Shown: in pieces, positions 10,029 to 19,484 of the stretch
Layout: the number at the start of each line of letters is the position of its first letter
How positions within the stretch are numbered: the stretch's first letter is position 1
DNA from: Sphacelaria rigidula
Lineage: Eukaryota; Phaeophyceae; Sphacelariales
Length of the DNA stretch: 31,651 bases
Direction of reading: 5' to 3'
Assembly: GCA_964200075.2 (NCBI GenBank)
Contig: CAXNAA020000047.1
Span: forward strand, 1-31,651
Translations under genes and position numbers: made by a program
The notes under the pieces: generated by a model
Told to the model about the DNA's origin: nothing
Seen by the model: the letters and a program-made list of their open reading frames with translations, nothing else
The model's database searches: none

Positions 10029-10501
10029 CCATGTAACACCAAGTTCGAGCCTAGGTCTGATTGTTTGAGGGTCAATCGCGATGTGTGCTCGTTATATAGT
10101 AGTTCCCTTCTATTCGAGTCGGCGAGTAGCCGGGTGTCGTTGGGGGCGTCTGTTCGGGAGTTGAACAAATTGTCCCTGTCCAGTCGGATCTCAGCATTTG
10201 GGCACGCGTTACTGTGAGTAGCATTCCTGGAGATTACCCGTTGAGGGCTGTTCCTCCATATCTGCAAGAGGTACATTGGTGTCTATGGTCTCCTTACTTG
10301 GACTAGCTTGTGGTGTGCTGTTCACTGCACTGCCACCTCGCTGGTCGCATGTTTAACCAGGCATTACCTCATTACTCAATCGACTATTCGTGCTATTTTG
10401 CGTCACTCGTGCGACCTGCGCGGAGCGTGTCTTCTGGAGGTGGGATCATTCCCGACGCCGAAAGGGCCCACGCCGGGGGAACAGACCCCTCCTGCGCGTA
10501 C
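10029..10501 (-). repeat. Inverted 470-base repeat, left arm
   Basis: Reverse complement of 11046-11514 at roughly 95-97% identity. The differences are scattered substitutions plus a 3-base indel near 10100 (ACTACTATATAAC against AATATATAAC). The outer end breaks off at CCATGTAAC (10029) and the inner end at GCGCGTAC (10501). On the minus strand this arm runs directly into the integrase remnant, so it was part of, or was joined to, that retroelement. Confidence 0.95.
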
Positions 10502-11045
10502 ATTTATAGGACGTTGAGGGCTACCCGCAAGCCTGCTGCTTTGGCCTCTTCAATGTTAGACGCAGTCGAGTGGAAGGTGTCATCCTCTTGGTCGGATTCG
10601 CTGTCTACATCGCTGTCGCCGCTTGTGTCCAAGTGGTGGAACCTACTCCCTTCGTTGGCACTGTCTATACTACCATCACCCCAGCTCGTACTGCCTCTTT
10701 GCTTTTCTTCCGCATCGGGTTGCTGCTTTGGTTTCTTCCCGCTTTCCTTCGACCTAGATCTTTTTTTTCTGTCACGGGGTGGCCCATGTCTCGGGGCTAG
10801 TGTCCCCCGTTGCGTCTGCCATGATCGACTCCGCGGGGTCGGCGTTCGAGACTTCCTCGCCTGCCTTGGTGTCGGCTTTAGCGGGTGCCGACGTGACCGC
10901 TGCAGGCGTAGCATTGCTGGAGTTCTTGGTTGGCAAGTTGTCTACAAACTGCTCTTCTGCAAACTTGCACTATATTGTTAATTGCGCGTGTCTAGATGTT
11001 GTACACGCGTGGGTTCAAATCACTTCGTCGTCGCCCACTGTAAAG
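10502..11045 (-). pseudogene. Spacer between arms, possible gag linker region
   Basis: On the minus strand two overlapping frames look coding: one from about 10971 (Ala/Thr/Glu-rich, FVDNLPTKNSSNATPAA) to about 10785, then a shift of frame near an A-rich run at 10760-10770 into a basic and acidic stretch (DRKKRSRSKESGKKPK, then SGDSDVDSESDQEDD) ending with a stop near 10504. Such charged low-complexity sequence is common in retroelement gag and nucleocapsid regions, but no zinc knuckle is visible. The assignment rests on position only. Confidence 0.35.
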
Positions 11046-11514
11046 GTACGCGCAGGAGGGGTCTGTTCCCCCGGCGTGGGCCCTTTCGGCGTCGGGAATG
11101 ATCCCACCTCCAGAAGACGCGCTCCGCGCAGGTCGCACAGGTGACGCAAAATAGCACGAATAGTCGATTGAGTAATGAGGTAATGCCTGGTTCAACGTGC
11201 GACCAGCGAGGTGGCAGTGCAGTGAACAGCACACCACAAGCTAGTCCAAGTAAGGAGACCATAGATACTAATGTACCTCTTGCAGATATGGAGGAACAGC
11301 CCTCAACGGGTAATCTCCAGGAATGCTACTCACAGTAACGCGTGCCCAAATGCTGAGATCCGACTGGACAGGGACAATTTGTTCAACTCCCGAACAGACG
11401 CCCCCAACGACACCCGGCTACTCGCCGACTCGAATAGAAGGGAAATATATAACGAGCACACATCGCGATTGACCCTCGAACAATCAGACCTAGGCTCGAA
11501 CTCGGCGTTACATG
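11046..11514 (+). repeat. Inverted 470-base repeat, right arm
   Basis: Mirror of 10029-10501. On the plus strand a Ser/Thr/Asn-rich frame (MTQNSTNSRLSNEVMPGS, from 11141) resembles a gag N-terminus, broken by a stop near 11337. A second frame from 11271 is open in both arms (SNACPNAEIRLDRDNLFNS), which fits a shared recent ancestor. Confidence 0.95.
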
Positions 11515-11614
11515 GACTAGTGGAAGAGGGCACACCAACTACCATGCGCGAGTAGAGGTCGAGAGTTAAAATTAACTCTCACGACCAGTGTAGTTCAGAG
11601 GTAATCGACCATAG

Positions 11615-11918
11615 GTGCATCAAACATCTACAGCTACTATAATACTCCGCGGTACAGCCCTTGACGCGTACTCAGATCTAGCAACTGGCACACTGGAATG
11701 GCGCACTGAAGCACAGTTCGAGCAGCTTCGAATGCAAGGCAAAGCGGTACAGAATCGACCCCCAACATTTTGGAACGAGTGGGCGGACGCGTACGCCAAT
11801 CCGTACTCGCCCCCGAACCGCATTGCCATTCTAGCAAGAGTCATAGCGGGACTGAAGTGCATAGAAGGTCAAACTATAGGCGCATATGCACTTGAGGTAG
11901 CCAAAGCACACTCATCAT

Positions 11919-11920
<2 letters not shown>
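11615..11920 (+). pseudogene. Gag-like retroelement fragment
   Basis: About 100 codons, including LRGTALDAYSDL, then a Trp/Phe segment (TLEWRTEAQFEQL), FWNEWADAYANPYSP and LKCIEGQTIGAYALEVAKA. The order (G-x-A-L-x-x-Y, W, F, then L-x-Q-x-x-x-E-x-I-x-x-Y-A) is that of Ty3/Ty1-type gag capsid domains. It shares its reading frame with the gag-like N-terminus in the right arm, but stops lie between them. It ends at a stop just before an (AAC)n run. I am not certain it is gag rather than another transposon protein. Confidence 0.45.

Positions 11921-11966
<46 letters not shown>
11919..11966. repeat. (AAC)n microsatellite
   Basis: About 15 clean AAC units directly after the gag-like fragment. Confidence 0.97.
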
Positions 11967-11974
11967 AGCCGCCG

Positions 11975-12085
11975 CACCCCGGTGGTCCAAGTGGTACATC
12001 CTAAAGCTGGATAGGGCGGAGTCGAGGGCTCGAACCCCAGCAGATACAATCCTCGTCTGTTTCTTCCCCCGAGAGTACAGTAGCT
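11975..12085 (+). repeat. tRNA-derived SINE-like element
   Basis: CCCCGGTGGTCCAAGTGG carries an A-box-like TGGTCCAAGTGG; GAGGGCTCGAACCCC about 40 bases later is a B box with a short T-arm stem. The middle has ATCC...GGAT but no normal anticodon loop, so it is not a working tRNA. A pyrimidine-rich tail follows (CGTCTGTTTCTTCCCCC). See the copy at 4350-4466. Confidence 0.5.
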
Positions 12086-12292
12086 GGCTTTCATCGTTAA
12101 AACCGTAAGGACGCACGTGTGAGGAGAAACAGCAATTCTTGGCGGATGCTCCCGCGATGCAGGAGCGCTCATCCTATTATTCCACGATTCTAAAACATTT
12201 ATGCTCAGCACGCCCGTGAAAATGACAGAGAAAAACAAGAAAAAAATGGACGCAGATATAATGTTTGGAACCACAGTCACAGGTGTTGTTTT

Positions 12293-12625
12293 CTACGGGA
12301 TTTTACCTTCTACAGCTCTCGCGAGGTCACAAGCGTCTGAGCGAAGATTTCTAGCCTGCACGCATGGATAGATGAGACATTGGTGCGGCCTGTGGCGAAG
12401 ATCGCAAGAGTAGTCACGTGGGGGTTCTTCCGCGAGCCACCAGCAAAGCTTCATGGCTTCTTCCAGTATCTCCAAATCAAGCCACCGTCCGTCCAGAACT
12501 CAGAATCCATACTTCTATCAGAAGTGTGATAGGTTCTATCAAAGTTACCACCGTCCTTGTCGTCGATCTTGTCGAACATAAAACGCCACAATGGATGGTC
12601 CCTTGAGACGATGAACTCGTCCCAA
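12293..12625 (-). pseudogene. Unrecognised coding-like fragment with a frameshift
   Basis: Minus-strand frame one (about 12625-12453) reads FPWDEFIVSRDHPLWRFMFD and then KIDDKDGGNFDRTYH, ending at a stop. Frame two takes over near 12485 with LEILEEAMKLCWWLAEEPPR and continues to DLARAVEG, where GAAG|GTAAAA offers a splice donor at 12308. Both halves have ordinary amino-acid make-up rather than repeat-derived sequence, so an old exon with one frameshift is plausible. No family recognised. The upstream end is cut by a repeat copy at 12631. Confidence 0.35.
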
Positions 12626-12630
12626 GGAAA

Positions 12631-12793
12631 GGGAGGGGTGTACTCATGATCTTGCATGCCATGGTCATGAGACCATAGACCTCGCATCCCTACAAAGCCG
12701 GGACGGAGCACGCCGGGTTTTCGCCGGGTCAGGCTCGCACTCAATCACCTCGTGCGAAGCGCCGTGACGTATGGCAAGTCGCATGAAGCGTGA
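12631..12793 (+). repeat. G-tract dispersed repeat, family R1, copy A
   Basis: Begins GGGAGGGGTGTACTCATGAT and continues through GCATGCCATGGTCATGA, CCTCGCATCCCTACAAAG, CGGGACGGAGCACGCCGGG and AGTCGCATGAAG. Aligns over its whole length with the reverse complement of 20985-21143 at roughly 80%. Confidence 0.88.
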
Positions 12794-14592
12794 GCTGCAT
12801 CCTACTAAGATTCTTCCGCCGAAGCCTACTGATTACCTTGCGTTTGGATGACAGCCTTCAATGAGATGCTTCACTTTCTGGTGTTACCACTTCCAGAGAC
12901 AGCCACGGCTTATCCACTGCCTCATGGGTGTCACATCATTTCAACACCACGCAGTACCATCATCCCCTTTGCGCGGAATCGAGCTTCTCCCACCTCGCAC
13001 AACATGATCTAGCTCGACCACCATCATGGTTACCGCAAAAAAAAACGCAAGCGCGCAAAAACCTCGGGAACCTGGTTGCCTAGCTCACGCAGATAGTGGC
13101 GTGCTTTGCAGCGTCATCGGCAACCGACGCCAACCCCATCGGGAGTCCGCCCTTACAAAGCCAGGGTGGAGTACGCCCGGCTTTCGCCTTAGCAGGCTAG
13201 AGGGAGGGATTACAATGATCACCGCACGCAACAAAAAACATATACCGTGGGGTCCTCAACGCTGCAAATAAAAACTCTCGAACACCAAGGGACTCCGTGG
13301 TACCGTACACCACCTCAACCACCTTCTATTCATAGTCTGTTTCCTCCGTGTAAGTGCTCACACAGTACGGGCGATGAAAGAGTGATCTAAGTACTGTGGC
13401 GAGAGATAGTAAAGAGGGTGGGGAATTGGGGCGGAGAAAACACGAAGACGAGAAAGAGAGATCCACACATGATCAGCGTTGTTCCTTTTCAATATTATGG
13501 AGGCATTGTACTGAAATTTTATATCTCATGATCCGCGGCGTCAATCGGAGACGGTCATACTCTAAGGCCTAAAATTTGGTGAGACTAAAGGGGGCGGACG
13601 TCCTTGGAAGAGAGGTCTCCACATCAGCATGGATACCTGGCGCTACAAACCAGCTTTCGCGCGTTTGAAAGCCGGATGGGAAAGGGTGCCCATCACTACA
13701 AATGTTGAAAGCGTCCATTGCACGACATATATTCGCGCAATGTAATACCCGACGAAGTTGACACTGTGTGTTCCTAGTGCCAGTACAACGAGTACTGTAG
13801 AACTGACTGTACGATGCGAGCCACGCCTCGACAGGGCTAGAATACCCGCAATCCATTCGTGAAAAAATAAAAAATACAACTAGCACTCTGTCCTATTCTG
13901 GAACCAAGTGAAACCTCTGCACAAGGGTGATCACGCGCCTGCCAGAGAAAGGTGAACATCTTCACGTGGGAGCACACTACGGAAGAATATCTGGTTGATT
14001 CTGATAGAAGAAAACTGCAGCAACTGCCCCTGTCATGTTCAGACCGTCGTTGTAACGCCCACGCTAGGTCTGGCACTGTGAGGGAGGAGACGTTGCCTCC
14101 TGCCCGAGCAGGTCCACAGTGATCGTTGACAGAAGACCCTCGTCTCCTTGGCTACGATGTGCGGCCGCGTCTTGCTCGGCACGGCCTATAAAACTTGAGG
14201 GCATCTGCCTCCAACATATGGAGAAACTCAACTGGTGGTTATTCCCGGCCTTGGTGCCAGCCTCGACCAACAGGGGGGCGATGTAAATAACAAGGATGGC
14301 AAGATCTACTCCTGTCTCCGCGCGGATTTCATATCGTTACCCTCTTGAACTGTCATCAGAAAGTGTTCTTGTTTTCGGAATCACTGCAGCATCGTGCATA
14401 ATCATCCTTTCAAGCCTGCAGCGCACAAAATGCGTTAGGTCGCCAAAACTGCTGCGTCAGCACCTACCTGCGGCTGCAGTCCACACATACGTCAAGTTGC
14501 AGCATCATCAGACGCCTCGTGTACTGTGTTGGGGCGCCTAATCTTCAAAAATATCGCCTCCATATTATTGAAAAAGAATAACACTGTGATAT
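12794..14592. other. Intergenic, nothing assigned except R1 copy C
   Basis: Short open frames on the minus strand around 13570-13890 and 14064-14270 show no known domain and no splice context that I can support. No tandem repeat of note. Confidence 0.5.
13139..13205 (+). repeat. Family R1, partial copy C
   Basis: CTTACAAAGCCAGGGTGGAG followed by TACGCCCGGCTTTCGCC matches the middle of copy A; the G-tract end is missing. Confidence 0.7.
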
Positions 14593-14598
14593 GTTGTT

Positions 14599-14651
<53 letters not shown>

Positions 14652-14678
14652 CGTTGTCGTTGTTGTTGTCGTCGTCTT
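14593..14678. repeat. (TTG)n microsatellite
   Basis: About 25 TTG units, becoming TCG/TTG mixed after 14650. Confidence 0.97.
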
Positions 14679-15039
14679 CACATTAAATACCGTTCCGATA
14701 TATTCTCAGTAGTTGCTACTGCCGTAGCGGGCATCTGATGCGAAAGCCTTCCATGGTCATAGGCTCATCTACTCAACATAACACATGTGGAAATGAAAAC
14801 TGGAGACGAAAAAAAAAAAGATAACACAGACGCGGCCCCACCAAAAAGAAAATTACACCAACAACAGAAGATCCGGTGCCGCAGGCGACCATGTGAACTG
14901 GCATAGATGGAGCCCAGCGTCCCCGCTCGACCCGCAAAGCCAAGCAGAAATTTTAACGCGAAGCACAAAAAAAAAACACTGTGTAGATGAATCCCCACCA
15001 CCAAGAAATACGCCAGGCAATCAAAACGCGCAAAACGCG

Positions 15040-15320
15040 GCCATCACCTTGGTCTCCGTAACGGGCTTGGACTTGCCCATGGGATCTGGTGGCGGCGCTG
15101 GAAGTGGAAGCAGCGAGACGCTCCGCTCATCTCGCGCGACCACAACAGGCGGCGAGCTGATTGGTGGGGGTTCCGGTCTGACCCGCACGATTACCTGCGC
15201 ACAGGGCGAGGTTGTTAGTAGCGAACCGGTTGCGTTTTCAGTGACCCTTGTAGGGCAAAGTGGTAAACAAAGTGCAGTTAAGGCCCCCGTTGTTGTACGC
15301 CCTGTCCGTTACAAGGCGCA
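15040..15320 (+). other. Possible orphan exon, function unknown
   Basis: The plus-strand frame stays open from about 14893 to 15424. Its central part has a balanced amino-acid composition and alternating hydrophobic pattern: ITLVSVTGLDLPMG, a Gly/Ser linker, LTRTITCAQGEVVSSEPVAF, SVTLVGQSGKQS, APVVVRPV. That pattern could be beta strands of an extracellular or Ig-like fold. No start, partner exon or clear splice pair was found, and no family is recognised. Confidence 0.3.
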
Positions 15321-15572
15321 GGAACGGGCTCTATTGATACTGTTGATGCATGCTAAAACGTCGCAGAAAATAGAGATGTACAAGATGGGCCAGCCGAGAA
15401 CACCGCATTGTCTCAGATGGTCATAATTTTTCGAACGGCCTCGAGTAGGGGCAAGCTGAGCATACCACTGTGATCGGCTAGTTGAGGCGGTCACGCGGAG
15501 CCATCCAGCTCAGGAATGTCCGCCGTTGATAGTTGGTGTCGTGAAAGCCGCGCCTCCGTCTTGGGAGTTCCG

Positions 15573-15640
15573 TGTTGATTGTCGCACATTAACGGGTCTA
15601 CGAGGGACCCGGCCGTGTTTACAAGATAGATGTACTTAAC
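15573..15640 (-). repeat. CAAT-ended dispersed repeat, family R2, copy 1
   Basis: Reverse complement reads GTTAAGTACATCTATCTTG, then CCGGGTCCCTCG, then GTTAATGTGCGACAATCAAC. Same order as the copy at 19125. Confidence 0.8.
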
Positions 15641-15782
15641 GTGAACAAAAACGGAGCGATTACGGAAGAGAGAAGTAAAGAATATATATACAAATATATA
15701 CACACATGAAACAAACTAAAGGGGTATACTGAGAAACAAGGGCCAAAATGAATTAATACAGACAAGAACTGAAACAAACACC

Positions 15783-15866
15783 GATTGATTGGTTGATTGA
15801 TTGATTGTCGTACTTTGACTGACCACCCATGGGTCCAGCCGTGGTCGCATGATAGACGTACCCAAC
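15783..15866 (-). repeat. Family R2, copy 2, with (CAAT)n tail
   Basis: Reverse complement reads GTTGGGTACGTCTATCATG, GGCTGGACCCATGGG, then TACGACAATCAATCAATC and more CAA(T/C) units. It lies 140 bases from copy 1 in the same orientation. Confidence 0.78.
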
Positions 15867-16193
15867 AAAAGGCAGAATGAAACACTCGCTCAAGAAAAGA
15901 AGGAACAAAAAAAAGTCGAACAGAACGACATAGTAGACCAAGACGTGAAAAAAAAATCAACAAAAGCGAAGCCCAGAAAGAGATGGCCGACCTGAACCCA
16001 GAAAAAGGAGCAAAAAAAAAAGGAATGGAATAACTGAAAAGGAAAGAATGAAGACAGAAAACATATACAAAAAACGACCCGAAACAGGAAGGGAAGAGAA
16101 AGGAACATGGAGTGTAGTACGTGCCATGTGTATGTGCTGACCCTTCAAAAAAATAACATAAAAATAAACTGTTCCGAAATCTACCAAACATTT

Positions 16194-16453
16194 CATACGT
16201 CGGACAGATCATGATCTGTCTGAAACAACTAATGAAAGAAGACTCTCGAGTCCATTGGTCCAAAAACACAAAATATGTGACAGCGGAGTCAGTAAAGCCA
16301 AAGCGCAACCTTTACACTACTCGGCATGCTCAGCTTCCGGCACCGTAAGGAGCGAACATGGAAAAGTAGGGTCAGATGATACGGATCATGATCCAGATCA
16401 GTATACTGGGAAGAAGTAATTTTCAGACGGATCATGATCTGTCCGACGTGTGA
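16194..16453. mobile_element. TIR element, family M1, copy 2
   Basis: Terminal inverted repeats of 32 bases (30 matching), starting CA(T/C)ACGTCGGACAGATC and holding the palindrome CAGATCATGATCTG. AAACATTT lies on both sides (16186-16193 and 16454-16461), with one extra A at the right junction. Length, termini and 8-base duplication agree with the element at 1650-1914. No coding capacity. Confidence 0.8.
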
Positions 16454-16626
16454 AAACATTTTGAGCGTGTTAACGACACCAGCGGCGAGAAGAAAGCGGT
16501 GAAGGTTTCTTCCCGTGATTGGCAATCGTTCAAACTTCATAGCCAAGACCCCCAGATCCTATATTATATTCAACATTTATATGCAGAGCGATTCCTGTGC
16601 CAATATCACACATATATCGCCAACCG

Positions 16627-16671
16627 CGGGTCAATTTTTCGAGTCGGGATCTGAACTCTTGACCCGTGACC
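16627..16671. repeat. Short hairpin
   Basis: CGGGTCAA at 16627 and TTGACCCG at 16664 form an 8-base stem around a 29-base loop. Role unknown. Confidence 0.6.
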
Positions 16672-16767
16672 AGCAAGGTATACTCGCCGACACATTTCCA
16701 CAAGCCGTGATTTCTTCTTCGACACTGTATGACCAGAACCAGCCCAAAGCTGCCACGAAGAAAATGG

Positions 16768-16980
16768 TCATACAGCGCCGGATGCCTTGTTTTCAGGCTG
16801 CATGAAGGGCCTCATATACGGGGCATTGGCGAAAACAAACCCAAGCGTGGGAATTCCCAGCTGCTCGTTGTGCTCGGCGTTTTTCATTTCGTTTACCGTG
16901 TAGATTTTGCATCCACAAACCAGCCACTTTGGGGGGGCTGGGCAATCGTAGAAAGTGCCCTTCTCTTTTTTTCTCCGTCG
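16768..16980 (-). other. Possible orphan exon, function unknown
   Basis: The minus-strand frame open from 17148 to 16768 contains KGTFYDCPAPPKWLVCGCK, then IYTVNEMKNAEHNEQLGIPT and LGFVFANAPYMRPFMQ before a stop. Composition is protein-like over the last 65 codons. No family recognised and no partner exon found. Confidence 0.28.
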
Positions 16981-17217
16981 AAATATGATCGTCCGGTCGA
17001 ATTGGCCGTTATTTCGGTCGGTCGTATCTTGTCGAGAAGAAGGGGGGGGGGAAAGTTGGGACTCGCCGACATTTGTCGGCGAGAATCTTGCGAACCGTGT
17101 CGAAATTTCAGCACCCCGGAACATATACGCGAAAACTGACAGGTTCAAAGTCCCAAAGATCCCTTTTGGGACTGACTTTGAACATTGACCAGCGCATGAA
17201 ACTATTACACACCCTTT

Positions 17218-17427
17218 ACAACTACAATAGTTGGTAGTTGTTTCTCAAACAACTAACTGTTCAGAATCGTGTGCAACTAGTTGTTCCTAACGACTAACTA
17301 TTTAGAATCGTGCGCAATTAGTTGTTCCCAAACAACGATCTGTTCAGAATCGTGTGCAACTAGTTGTTTCCAAACGACCACCTGGAAGTTGGTCGACAAA
17401 AAACCTAATTTAGTTGGCTATAGTTGG
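17218..17427. repeat. 41-42 base satellite, block 1
   Basis: Three units, each with CAGAATCGTG(T/C)GCAACTAG and flanking GTTGTTTCCAAACAAC-type sequence. CAACTAGTTG is a palindrome and GTTGTTT/AAACAAC form inverted pairs inside each unit. The block ends with AAGTTGGTCGACAAA. Confidence 0.88.
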
Positions 17428-17865
17428 AAAAAATGAAAAAGCTGGATAGTAGTGGTGTGATCTCGTAGCTGTGCAGGACAGGGAGTAGGCCAGAAAAATC
17501 AGGCCGACCCGTTCCTGGATAAAGGAAAAGACAGAAGTATGCCGTGTGATGTAAAGCAAAGGCATACGTCATTCGGGGCGCGAGCATGACACGTTCAAGG
17601 TTTAGGCATTACTGCTGTTTCATGTGTAAATCACGTCCAACTGGCTTGATCAATCACGGTTCCCCTCCGACATCGAAACACAGACACGTTTGCTGGCCAC
17701 CATCTACTGCTGTTGCTGGTGCAGGGGCGGCTGGTGGCACAGCTGCCATTTGGTGCGCTTGGTCTCTCGTGTGTATTCGTGTGTGAGTGCGCGGGGTGCT
17801 CACATGTTCGTGTGTCAGCTCGATCTCAGCTAACGGTCTATTCGTAATTGTTCCACGATGTTGAC

Positions 17866-18113
17866 AACTACCCGGGCCACCAAACAATTACTCGTTCAGA
17901 ATCGCGTGCAACTGTTATAGTTGTTTCCAAACAACAAACTGTTCAGAATAGTGTGCAACTAGTTGTTTCCAAACAACTACTCTTTCAGAATCGTGTACAA
18001 CAATTTTTCTTCAAAACAACTAATCTCTCAGAATCGTGCGCAACTAGTTGCTTGCAAACAACTAGCCGGTAGTTGGTCGACAAACAACTAACTCAGTCGT
18101 TAGTCATAGTTGT
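17866..18113. repeat. 41-47 base satellite, block 2
   Basis: Four units of the same satellite in the same orientation as block 1, again closed by TAGTTGGTCGACAAAC. About 440 bases of unrelated sequence separate the blocks. Confidence 0.88.
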
Positions 18114-18283
18114 GCAGGACGTGAAATATTTCCAACTCCCCAAGCTCATACCCGGTTCAACTTGTACATTGTCGCAAAATACACCCGTAACCTACCGGTT
18201 ATTAATCGATTTCGACCGAATGCGTTACCACAATTACCCCCGTGGAATATGACTAACATATTGTGGGGCTATGGTGTGTATAG

Positions 18284-18430
18284 GGGTACCGGTGCCCCCT
18301 CCCCCCCCCCCCCCCCCCACACCCCTTCCCCACCCCACCATCCAACACCAACACCCACCAACAACACCGCACACACAAAAAAACACCAACNNNNNNNNNN
18401 GGGGTACCGGTGCCCCCTCCCCCCCCTCCC
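18284..18430. other. Assembly gap in a C-rich duplicated segment
   Basis: Ten N at 18391-18400. GGGGTACCGGTGCCCCCT stands at 18284 and again immediately after the gap at 18401, each followed by C-rich tracts. The apparent direct repeat may be the same sequence assembled twice across an unreadable C run. Confidence 0.85.
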
Positions 18431-18509
18431 CCCCCTCCCGTTCCCAACCGAACTATGCTATAACCCCTCCCCCCCTCTCCCCCTTCCCAAAAAATCTGAA
18501 AACGTGTAA

Positions 18510-19124
18510 AGGGGGATATTTTCGTTTGGCATGGTTGTGTGTTTGGTTCATTGTTCATTTTTTGTATTGATAATAGAGTATTTTGTGTGATCATGGGCGC
18601 ATTTGGGTTGCAGAGCGGCCTGCAGTCTGCAGTTTGCGATGTAACCAGCTGAGCTGTGTGTGGGAGCGTTGGGCGGCGAGTGATGAGAGCTCTGCAGCAC
18701 GCCTCTCATGCATTATGCGGTGACATGGAACAAAGAAACAAAAATTACTTCGGTATGTCTAGCATGCTTGTGATTGATCCCACTACTGTACCCGCAGAAT
18801 CACGGAAAGGTTATGACCGAAAAACGAACACACGATAGAGTCTCCCGTATAAGTATAAGCAATACAAAGAAACACGTACTTGGAATATGACCAAATAAAT
18901 GCCACAGTATGATTACTGGGCCTGCGGCATGTCACCGCGGGTCTGATATCCAGCCGGTACTTGCATCCACACGGTAACCTACGATGTCTGGAAGAAACGA
19001 ACGTGCCTTCCATTTTTCTTCCTGTTGTTGCTTTTGATCATCCATTTTTCGTTTCACTCCGTTCCTTTTCCGTTCTTGTTTTTTTCAACTATACTTCTTT
19101 GGCGAGGGTACCCGTTCTATTTAC
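18510..19124. other. Intergenic, nothing assigned
   Basis: No gene recognised. On the minus strand near 18650 CAGCTCAGCTGGTTAC resembles a tRNA A box, but no good B box follows. The part before 19125 is pyrimidine-rich and may belong to R2. Confidence 0.4.
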
Positions 19125-19209
19125 GTTGGGTACATCCATATTGTGGATGATGACAACAGCTGGGTCCCTCGGGGATAGGTTAATGTGCGACAATCAATCA
19201 CTCAATTGA
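19125..19209 (+). repeat. Family R2, copy 3
   Basis: GTTGGGTACATCCATATTG, GCTGGGTCCCTCGG and GTTAATGTGCGACAATCAAT in the same order and spacing as the copies at 15573 and 24319. Confidence 0.82.
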
Positions 19210-19484
19210 AATATATAAAGACAGCCCATGACGATGAAACGGTTCCTTCACCGTTTCCGCCGTTGAGTGTGAAGCTTTTTAAAATCACTGCAGCAAGAAC
19301 CATCAGCACGTTGACATCAAGTACTCGAAGAGCATGTGCGGATCGGCTCACGTGGACTCAACAATATATAAATACGTTCGCAGGTCGAATTTCTACCAGG
19401 GCTTCAAATGAAACCTCGACGGTGAGGTACTACGTAGGTCGACTTTGCGGCATCTACAGGCTGGGCCGCCTAAGCCGCGGACAG

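Noticed and set aside
10310-10981. 223-codon plus-strand frame across the left arm and spacer
   Set aside because: Antisense to the retroelement-like frames. Its first part only repeats the arm sequence, also seen on the other strand at 10992-11237.
14526-14738. Poly-Cys frame at the TTG run
   Set aside because: Pure translation of (TTG)n; no gene.
15619-16308. 229-codon minus-strand Phe/Leu/Ser-rich frame
   Set aside because: Arises from T-rich DNA spanning an R2 copy and part of an M1 element; no domain, so not a membrane protein gene.
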